8,703 nucleotides of DNA from Melioribacter roseus. GTDB lineage: Bacteria; Bacteroidota; Ignavibacteria; Ignavibacteriales; Melioribacteraceae. The notes below the pieces were generated by a model. The model ran no database searches. It saw only the letters and a list, made by a program, of their open reading frames with translations, and was not told the origin of the DNA. Positions 1 to 5,102 of this stretch are shown here, in pieces (positions within the stretch are counted from its first letter, which is position 1; each line of letters opens with the position of its first letter). The position numbers and the translations under genes are program-made. The stretch spans positions 1 through 8,703 of the forward strand of contig DYHC01000062.1 in NCBI GenBank assembly GCA_020724325.1, given 5' to 3'.

Positions 1-520
1 TAGAAGAGAGTTCGAGGTAAAAGATTTCTGCATCTCCCAAATTATTTTAGCTGCATAATTATTACTATAGCATTACTTCATTTGGCAAATGATGATACGC
101 AGATTAGAGTACTTTTTATTCGTCAAATCATTTATATAATCGATTGGTGACGCTGATAAATAGCATCGACGAAGTCAATAGTGACAGCTAATCTTCTGAA
201 ATCAATAAGAGATTAATTTAAGATCAATTTCGATTCGTCTTACACAGCAGATATAGGACTATTTCTAAAGAGAAATAATTGCAAGGCAATAATTATAGAT
301 GGTTATATAGTTATATCTATGTAATGACGGAATGAAATTTCAACTATTCTATGGTTTATTTATTTGGTGGTCCAAACCTATAAACAGCAAAAGTGAATGG
401 TGTTAGTAAGTATAGAGATGACCTGGTATCCGCCACTGCAAATCTCAAACCCTTCTTTAGATTTAGTTATATCGAATGGTATAGATGCATTACTAATAAG
501 TTTAGAAAAAGAGAGCAATC
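1..520. other. Intergenic region without a supportable gene
   Basis: About 520 AT-rich bases precede the tRNA promoter and I see no convincing gene. Two short open stretches are visible on the plus strand. One runs in frame from base 4 to a TGA at 148-150 and has no obvious start. The other begins at ATG 397 and ends at TAA 538-540 (47 codons); it has no ribosome binding site and runs into the -33 element of the tRNA promoter. Either could be the remnant of a decayed gene or chance. A small hairpin (ATTGC/GCAAT around 277-295) is too weak to call. No rRNA, repeat array or terminator with a T-tract was found. Confidence 0.5.
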
Positions 521-551
521 TTGAAAGTAAACGTAATTAAATATAACTTTG
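521..551 (+). promoter_or_regulatory. Bacteroidota-type promoter of tRNA-Leu
   Basis: TTG at 521-523 is followed after exactly 20 bases by TAACTTTG at 544-551. This is a perfect match to the TAnnTTTG -7 element used by the primary sigma factor of Bacteroidota, with the TTG -33 element at the usual distance. The tRNA begins 12 bases further on, so transcription would start a few bases before the mature 5' end. The same bases also read as TTGAAA-N17-TAACTT, a plausible generic sigma-70 promoter. Confidence 0.75.
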
Positions 552-563
552 CACCTCAATTAA

Positions 564-649
564 GCCGAAGTGGCGGAATTGGTAGACGCGCTGGACTCAA
601 AATCCAGTGAGGCTCAAACCTCGTGCCGGTTCGAGTCCGGCCTTCGGTA
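564..649 (+). tRNA. tRNA-Leu, anticodon CAA
   Basis: This is a complete class II tRNA. The acceptor stem is GCCGAAG (564-570) paired with CTTCGGT (642-648), closing with a G-U pair, and A649 is the discriminator. The anticodon stem CTGGA/TCCAG (591-595, 603-607) encloses the loop CTCAAAA, which places anticodon CAA at 598-600; it reads UUG codons. A long variable arm follows, with stem GAGG/CCTC (609-612, 619-622), as expected for leucine. The T arm is GCCGG-TTCGAGT-CCGGC (625-641). The 3' CCA is not encoded (the DNA reads C-A-A after the discriminator), so it must be added by nucleotidyltransferase. The gene stands alone under its own promoter and a MITE-like inverted repeat begins two bases after its end. 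Confidence 0.97.
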
Positions 650-650
650 C

Positions 651-755
651 AAAGAGTCTGTCTCAGAAGTAGTTGTTCTATTTAAAAATCTGTATTAATC
701 TGTCTTTATCCGTGTGCTATTCTTTAAAAAGAAATACTTCTGAGACAGTCTCTTT
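651..755. repeat. MITE-like element with 21-bp terminal inverted repeats
   Basis: The left arm (651-671) and right arm (735-755) are inverted repeats matching at 20 of 21 positions; the only mismatch is T657 against T749. The arms carry the core CTGTCTCAGAAGTA, and GACTGTCTC-like ends resemble insertion-sequence termini. The 63-bp interior has no coding capacity and holds an 8-base motif repeated with a 10-base period: AAATCTGT (686), TAATCTGT (696) and TTATCCGT (706). The element fits exactly between the tRNA 3' end and the stop codon (758-756) of the convergent reductase gene. No clear target-site duplication is visible. It may be a miniature inverted-repeat transposable element, or a large stem that also works as a terminator, since a T-run follows at 753-757. 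I favour the first reading. Confidence 0.65.
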
Positions 756-1397
756 TTATTTATAAAGAAGTTTGAATGCATGCGTCCAGTGATTATATTT
801 AAATCCAAACTCAATCCACAACATAGCAAATGTTTCGAGCCAGAAAGATTGCTTAATCTCACCCATATCAATTATATTTTGCCAGCCAAAACTTTCTGCT
901 ATTTCTGTTACTAATTTCTTTGCATCACCGTCATTTCCAGCAATTAAAAGGTCGGGGTCGCCCTGATCCAATTTAGGATTAATCATTATTGATGAACTTA
1001 CCGTATTAAATGCCTTTACAACTTTAGAATCTTTAAGCCATTTTTGAATCTGCTCGCCAGCTGAATTTCCATAAGTAACAGAAAATTTAGGCGTCATTCC
1101 GTTACTAAAGTCCAAAGGATTTGTAATATCAATTACAATTTTACTTTTGAAATTTTCTAATCCGGCTAATTTGAGAGCATTTTCAGTACCTGTCCATAAT
1201 GTTGCAATAACAATAATATCACCGAAAGAAGCTGCATCAGAGAAACTACCAACAGAACCATTCGAACCTGCTGTTTTCTGCCATTCGTATAACTTATTTA
1301 TATCCCGGGTACCAAGTTTTACTTGATGACCGGAATTAATAAAACCAATTGAAATTTGTTTAGCAACAATTCCAGAACCGATAATTCCAACTTTCAT
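756..1397 (-). CDS. NADPH-dependent F420 reductase-like dinucleotide-binding protein
   Basis: This 213-residue cytoplasmic protein belongs to the F420-dependent NADP oxidoreductase fold group. The N-terminus MKVGIIGSGIVAKQIS is a Rossmann glycine-rich loop (residues 4-13). LGTRD at 28-32 ends the second strand and is suited to holding the NADP 2'-phosphate. IDITNPLD (89-96) and VVKAFNTVSS (127-136) are family landmarks, as is the WTHAFKLL ending. The open frame extends 33 codons further upstream, but I chose ATG 1397 because the fold begins there and a purine-rich GAAAGGGA lies just before it. Bacterial members of this family often use partners other than F420 and the substrate cannot be read from sequence. 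The gene seems monocistronic, with a gap of more than 270 bp upstream. Its C-terminus looks intact although the stop codon touches the inverted-repeat element. Confidence 0.85.
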   Translation of the reverse strand: MKVGIIGSGIVAKQISIGFINSGHQVKLGTRDINKLYEWQKTAGSNGSVGSFSDAASFGDIIVIATLWTGTENALKLAGLENFKSKIVIDITNPLDFSNGMTPKFSVTYGNSAGEQIQKWLKDSKVVKAFNTVSSSIMINPKLDQGDPDLLIAGNDGDAKKLVTEIAESFGWQNIIDMGEIKQSFWLETFAMLWIEFGFKYNHWTHAFKLLYK

Positions 1398-1401
1398 TAA
1401 T

Positions 1402-1409
1402 TCCCTTTC
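1402..1409 (-). promoter_or_regulatory. Ribosome binding site fixing the reductase start
   Basis: Read on the minus strand, GAAAGGGA precedes ATG 1397 by four bases, with the AAGG core about six bases away. This supports the internal methionine as the true start rather than the upstream ATG at 1496. Confidence 0.6.
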
Positions 1410-1674
1410 AAAATAATATGTAATATGATAACAGCTATGTCTATAGATAAGTTCTATTAATAGGTGTGATATGAAAGGCAAACATCGTAATAGCAAACTC
1501 GTTTTTTACGCATATTAAAATCGAAACCCATCATTTCATTTTTATTTTGCTTGTTCAGAATATATTGTTAATTAGTTCTAAATATGTTGAATTAAAAAAC
1601 TTATTGACTCCTAAAATCATAAATGATCTGTACCAAATTGGTTAGTTCAATTTAATTCATCAACTTTTTTTAAT
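1410..1674. other. AT-rich intergenic region upstream of the reductase gene
   Basis: No gene, clear promoter or terminator was identified. The segment contains an imperfect palindrome ACCAA-A-TTGGT near 1632-1642 that could be an operator but is not supported by anything else. The reductase promoter should lie in this segment on the minus strand, but I found no exact TAnnTTTG with a spaced TTG. Confidence 0.35.
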
Positions 1675-1928
1675 CTAGTGTTTTTTCAAAACCTGAGGTT
1701 GGCGGTAAGTCACTGTTCTCATTTTCAATTCTTCTTGAATAAAAATGTTCTTGTTATGGCTTTCAAGCTAATCAACTAAATCGGTGTTAAATTCCATATA
1801 TCCAAGAATTATAGGGAATGTATCATCCTTCACCAGATTTCCAGAGTCCATCATATTACCATCAAAGTCATAACATACTACGCACCAATAATTTTAAATA
1901 ATTCATCAGCATCTAAATAATATGTTCA
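1675..1928 (-). pseudogene. Degraded coding remnant, family not recognised
   Basis: Downstream of the ATP-grasp gene the minus strand reads like broken protein. One frame (1925-1881) gives TYYLDADELFKIIGA, then a stop. The adjacent frame then carries on from about 1884 with CYDFDGNMMDSGNLVKDD, followed by TFPIILGYMEFNTDLVD. It meets an in-frame TAG at 1770-1768, continues with IFIQEELKMRTVTYRQPQ, and ends at TAG 1677-1675. The composition, with ordered hydrophobic and charged residues, looks like real protein rather than random AT-rich translation. One frameshift plus one nonsense codon would explain the pattern. No start codon or ribosome site is visible, so this would be the C-terminal part of a lost gene. 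I cannot name the family. Chance open reading remains possible. Confidence 0.45.
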
Positions 1929-1943
1929 CAATGGAACTGATTT

Positions 1944-2906
1944 CTATTTAACTTTGGGAGCACTTTTAGAAACAGCATTTAGGATAAATTTGCCCCACGT
2001 TAAATTAATTGCTCCCATTTTTTGTTTTTTAGCCATTTCAATGGCGACATTTGCTAATGCTTCAACAACCCAATCAAAGTTTTCTTCTCCTTCAGAATTA
2101 ATGTCGATATCAGGAGCAGGATTACACAAGCTAATTGCATAAGGAATTCCATTGCGTATAGCGAATTCAACAGCATTAAAATCATAGCCCAATGCTTTAT
2201 TCAAAGTAATAACATATTTCTCTATTTTTTTCAATAACTTAGCTTCAACAGGTAAAGGATTTTTAATGTACATTTCATGTGAAGGGCTATTAGGATCCTG
2301 GCGCAAAATTCTTACATCCTTCTGACCAATACAATAGCACTTAAAATACTCTTCGAATTCTATTGCTTCCTGGAGCATCATAACCAATTGACCGGTTTCA
2401 TTATAGGCTTGGAAAAATTCATCCGGATTATTCAGTTTATAAACATGCTTCCATCCTCCGCCGGTAAACGGTTTAATGTATGCCGGAAAAGTAACATAAT
2501 TAAAAATGCACTCCCAATCCAATGGGTAATCTAAATTCCGGAATGACATTTCTATTGTATTATGTGGGTGTTGATTCGACGGGAGCAAAACGGTTTTTGG
2601 TACCGGGACTTTTAATTTAGCAGCAAGTGCAATATTAAAAAATTTCTCATCTGCACTCCACCAGAATGGATTGTTAATAACAGCGGTTCCAGATATTGCT
2701 GCATTTTTAAGATATCCACGGTAGAAAGGAACATCCTGAGAAAGCCGATCTAATATTACCGAATACTTTGTAGGCTCTCCACCAATAACCTGATTTATCT
2801 TTACAAATTCAGCTTCAATTCCGCTTACCTTTTTAGAATTCACTCTCTCAACAAAAGCCAGAGGAAAAGAATTCTCCTGCCCAAATAATATTCCTATTTT
2901 TTTCAT
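1944..2906 (-). CDS. RimK-like ATP-grasp domain protein
   Basis: This 320-residue cytoplasmic protein should bind ATP and join a carboxylate to an amine or other nucleophile through an acyl-phosphate; the substrate is unknown. Residues 1-75 form an N-terminal pre-ATP-grasp domain. The ATP-grasp core follows: FPAYIKPFTGGGWKHVYK (140-157) is the ATP-binding strand with its lysine and glycine-rich loop, LQEAIEFEEYFKCYCIG (178-194) is the hinge and next strand, and FNAVEFAIRNGIPYAI (243-258) plus CNPAPDID (261-268) form the metal-binding end. As I recall the family, the last motif normally reads AIDFxNPAPD; here serine 259 stands in place of the aspartate, so activity may be altered. ATG 2906 is supported by GAGGT four bases upstream. 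The esterase gene lies 227 bp upstream on the same strand, and this pairing is one I recall from other genomes. A degraded remnant follows. Confidence 0.82.
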   Translation of the reverse strand: MKKIGILFGQENSFPLAFVERVNSKKVSGIEAEFVKINQVIGGEPTKYSVILDRLSQDVPFYRGYLKNAAISGTAVINNPFWWSADEKFFNIALAAKLKVPVPKTVLLPSNQHPHNTIEMSFRNLDYPLDWECIFNYVTFPAYIKPFTGGGWKHVYKLNNPDEFFQAYNETGQLVMMLQEAIEFEEYFKCYCIGQKDVRILRQDPNSPSHEMYIKNPLPVEAKLLKKIEKYVITLNKALGYDFNAVEFAIRNGIPYAISLCNPAPDIDINSEGEENFDWVVEALANVAIEMAKKQKMGAINLTWGKFILNAVSKSAPKVK

Positions 2907-2910
2907 GATG

Positions 2911-2915
2911 ACCTC
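2911..2915 (-). promoter_or_regulatory. Ribosome binding site of the ATP-grasp gene
   Basis: Read on the minus strand, GAGGT precedes ATG 2906 by four bases (GAGGTCATCATG). The protein's first strand, MKKIGILFG, begins directly at this methionine, which agrees with the site. Confidence 0.6.
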
Positions 2916-3002
2916 AATTTTAATTACAAGTAATAAATTTATTTCTTTATTAAACAGTGTAACAAATTGAATAAATCAATAAGAGCATTTAGCATAATGA
3001 AT

Positions 3003-3074
3003 AAGATCGAGAACATGATCATGAGAAAGATTAAGAATAAGATCATGAGAAAGATCGAGAGCTAGAGATCAAGA
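3003..3074. repeat. Degenerate 24-bp purine-rich tandem repeat
   Basis: Three consecutive 24-base units start at 3003, 3027 and 3051, each beginning AAGAT. Units 1 and 2 match at 20 of 24 positions and share GATCATGAGAAAGAT across the junction; units 1 and 3 match at 16 of 24 and share AAGATCGAGA. Weaker related sequence extends on both sides, including a second GAACATGATCA at 3103-3113. The plus strand is strongly purine-biased, so the minus-strand transcript here would be pyrimidine-rich. The array sits between the esterase stop codon and the ATP-grasp gene. It is best read as a decaying minisatellite; no function is evident. Confidence 0.7.
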
Positions 3075-3133
3075 GTAATGGCGTGGTAAGGGACAAGAGA
3101 AAGAACATGATCAATATTAGTAGAAAAATAAAC

Positions 3134-3886
3134 TTACGTTTGTTTAGTAAGCTCTTTAATCAAATCATCTGATTTTTTAGAAAGATAGTCAGGAAACATT
3201 TCCCGCCACCAGCTCCAGTCGTGTCCAGTTGCCTGTCTAACATCAAACCAATGTGTAATTCCCTTTGAAGATAGAATTCCGTTCATTCTTTTATTTTCAT
3301 CTAGGCAAATATCCCATTCACCGGTTCCAAGAATAATTTCCATCCTTTTAATTCTTTCCAGATACCATACATCATTCAGGTTCGGCATATAATCAGGAGG
3401 ATTGTTGTAATAACAGTTATCGTCATAGTAGCCCATAATAAACTGTTTGATATCGAATGCACCACACATAGTAACGAGAAAACTAATTTTATCCGGATAA
3501 CGAAAAGCGATATTCAAAGCGTGGTAACCTCCAAATCCGCATCCTGCAACTCCCACCGATTTAGAACCTGTTTCATATTTTGCAAATTCAATAACATCAT
3601 TAAGAATAACTCTTTCATAAGCCAGGTGAGTTAATACTCTATCAGCCGGATGGATATCGTAGTTATACCAGCTTTGTCCGTCTATTCCATCTGGACAATA
3701 AATTTTAATTTTACCTGACTCAATCAGGTTAGAAGCAGAGCCGATTAATCCGAAATCTTTAGTCTCATAATATCTGCCTTTCGATGTTGGAAAGAGAACA
3801 ATAGGAAATCCGGAATTTCCAAAAACAAGCATTTCGAAATCGCGGCTTAAATATTGCGTGTACCACTTATGATAAAATTCTTGCAT
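3134..3886 (-). CDS. Esterase-D-like alpha/beta hydrolase lacking the catalytic serine
   Basis: This 250-residue protein has the putative-esterase alpha/beta hydrolase fold and no signal peptide. The start MQEFYHKWYTQYLSRDFEML fits the family's usual N-terminal beta hairpin. The nucleophile elbow reads VAGCGFGGYHA (113-123). The family pattern G-x-S-x-G would place serine at residue 117, but glycine is encoded (GGA). The rest of the triad region looks preserved: GEWDIC (189-194) carries the likely aspartate, and GHDWSWWREMFPDYL (221-235) carries the likely histidine 222. The protein therefore looks folded and conserved but without the normal nucleophile. It could be a pseudoenzyme, a binding or lyase-type derivative, or depend on another residue such as Cys116. 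No Shine-Dalgarno sequence precedes ATG 3886, where the leader is A/T-only. The gene follows the terminator of the PFOR operon, so it needs its own promoter in 3887-3971; I found no good match there. Confidence 0.85.
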   Translation of the reverse strand: MQEFYHKWYTQYLSRDFEMLVFGNSGFPIVLFPTSKGRYYETKDFGLIGSASNLIESGKIKIYCPDGIDGQSWYNYDIHPADRVLTHLAYERVILNDVIEFAKYETGSKSVGVAGCGFGGYHALNIAFRYPDKISFLVTMCGAFDIKQFIMGYYDDNCYYNNPPDYMPNLNDVWYLERIKRMEIILGTGEWDICLDENKRMNGILSSKGITHWFDVRQATGHDWSWWREMFPDYLSKKSDDLIKELTKQT

Positions 3887-3971
3887 ACATATATTTTTTT
3901 ATGAAAAGGAATAATTATGGGTGGAATATAATTAAGGATTAGATGTAATTCCATTGGATAAACATAAGAAC

Positions 3972-4005
3972 AAAAAAAGGGAGGTCTTAAATAAGAACCT
4001 CCCTT
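3972..4005 (-). terminator. Intrinsic terminator of the PFOR/DHOD-like operon
   Basis: Read on the minus strand, a nine-base-pair stem AAGGGAGGT/ACCTCCCTT with a short AT-rich loop is followed by seven T residues (3978-3972). The hairpin begins 24 bases after the stop codon of the DHOD-like gene. This is a classic rho-independent terminator. It separates the PFOR operon from the esterase gene downstream. Confidence 0.9.
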
Positions 4006-4028
4006 AGATTCTAGAAGTAAGAAAACCT

Positions 4029-5027
4029 TTATGCCTGAGATTTCCAGCTTTGGAGAAGTTTCATATAATTAGCTCTTTCAAAAGCAGCAGGTTGAGCAAT
4101 CTTTTTTTGGCTCATACTTCCCTTCATCATACTGATTGAATCATATTCATTCTTTTCCATCCATTCTTTCATACTACTAAGAATCTCATTTATTCTACCA
4201 ATTCCTTTAACCAGTAACTCAGAAGCCATCATTGCAACATCGCCGCCAGCCATCATTATCTTAATAACATCTTCATGATTATGAATTCCACTTGTCGCAC
4301 CTAATGATGCTTTAACATTATTATAAAGAATAGCAATCCATCTTAACGGAAGTCTCATTTCCCAATTTGTACTTAATACAAGGTTTGGAATAACTTCAAG
4401 TTTTTCCAGATCAAAATCGGGTTGATAAAATCGATTGAATAAAACCAGTGCATCGGCTCCAGCATTATCCAATCTTTTAGCCATGTTTGACATTGAAGTA
4501 AAGAACGGACTAAGTTTTATTGCAACAGGTATTTTAATATTCTTCTTAACTTCGGTTAAGACATCAACATACATCGTTTCAATTTGGCTTCCGGTAAGAC
4601 TCGGATTAGCAGCAATGTAATAGATATTCAATTCAAGTGCATCAGCGCCAGCTTGCTCAATATTCTTTGCATATTTAACCCAGCCGCCCGTACTAACACC
4701 GTTTAAACTCCCAATAATAGGGATATCAACTGTTTTTTTAATTGAAGCAATATGATCCAGATATTGATACGGTGTAAGATAGAAATGCTGCGGCTCAGGA
4801 AAATAACTCAATGCTTCCGCATAACTTTCTGTACCGTATGATAGATAATGATCTAGTTCACCGGATTCATGTGTAATTTGTTCTTCGAATAGAGAGTAAA
4901 CCACTACTGCTGCAGCGCCGGAATCTTCCATCTTCTTCACATTATCAATACTTTGAGATAATGGTGACGATGCCGGAACAATAGGATTCTTTAATTTAAG
5001 TCCCATATATGTTGTTGATAGATCCAT
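4029..5027 (-). CDS. Dihydroorotate dehydrogenase-like FMN protein, PFOR-associated
   Basis: This 332-residue TIM-barrel flavoprotein belongs to the dihydroorotate-dehydrogenase-like group. The start [20 protein letters not shown] is the usual first barrel strand. IPIIGSLNG (102-110) and IPVAIKLSP (166-174, with lysine 171) are FMN-contact strands. [20 protein letters not shown] (243-262) is the phosphate-binding end of the barrel. In true class 1 enzymes the strand-4 motif N-x-S-C-P-N carries the catalytic cysteine; here the matching place reads [11 protein letters not shown] (132-142) with no cysteine, so I do not expect dihydroorotate oxidation and give no pyrD name. A clear AAGGAG lies seven bases before ATG 5027. 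The gene is 75 bp behind PFOR and ends at a strong terminator, so the two are almost certainly co-transcribed. A role in electron transfer to or from PFOR or ferredoxin is inference. Confidence 0.88.
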   Translation of the reverse strand: MDLSTTYMGLKLKNPIVPASSPLSQSIDNVKKMEDSGAAAVVVYSLFEEQITHESGELDHYLSYGTESYAEALSYFPEPQHFYLTPYQYLDHIASIKKTVDIPIIGSLNGVSTGGWVKYAKNIEQAGADALELNIYYIAANPSLTGSQIETMYVDVLTEVKKNIKIPVAIKLSPFFTSMSNMAKRLDNAGADALVLFNRFYQPDFDLEKLEVIPNLVLSTNWEMRLPLRWIAILYNNVKASLGATSGIHNHEDVIKIMMAGGDVAMMASELLVKGIGRINEILSSMKEWMEKNEYDSISMMKGSMSQKKIAQPAAFERANYMKLLQSWKSQA

Positions 5028-5034
5028 AAAATAA

Positions 5035-5040
5035 CTCCTT
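5035..5040 (-). promoter_or_regulatory. Ribosome binding site of the DHOD-like gene
   Basis: A perfect AAGGAG on the minus strand lies seven bases before ATG 5027. It allows independent translation of the second gene of the operon. Confidence 0.8.
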
Positions 5041-5102
5041 ATATAAATATTTGTTTCCGAAAAAGGTTTTAAATAAGATACTTATCCGGTACGGTACAGA
5101 AA

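Noticed and set aside
1398..1496. 33-codon N-terminal extension of the reductase open frame
   Set aside because: The Rossmann fold starts at MKVGIIGSG (ATG 1397) with a ribosome site just upstream; the extension has no family resemblance and looks like AT-rich chance coding.
1632..1642. Short palindrome ACCAAATTGGT as an operator
   Set aside because: Short imperfect palindromes are expected in DNA this AT-rich, and no promoter overlaps it.
1954..2142. Plus-strand 62-codon frame with a signal-peptide-like hydrophobic start
   Set aside because: It lies wholly antisense to the ATP-grasp C-terminus, and the hydrophobic run mirrors codons of that gene.
2997..3065. 22-codon plus-strand frame reading through the 24-bp repeats (Lys/Ile/Met-rich)
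   Set aside because: The period of 24 keeps the frame open automatically; there is no clear ribosome site and the composition is only that of the purine-rich repeat.
3001..3074. Possible CRISPR array
   Set aside because: The units are contiguous and degenerate with no unique spacers, and no cas genes are nearby.
4029..5027. Naming the flavoprotein gene pyrD
   Set aside because: The catalytic cysteine motif of class 1 dihydroorotate dehydrogenases is absent, and the gene is linked to PFOR rather than to pyrimidine genes.
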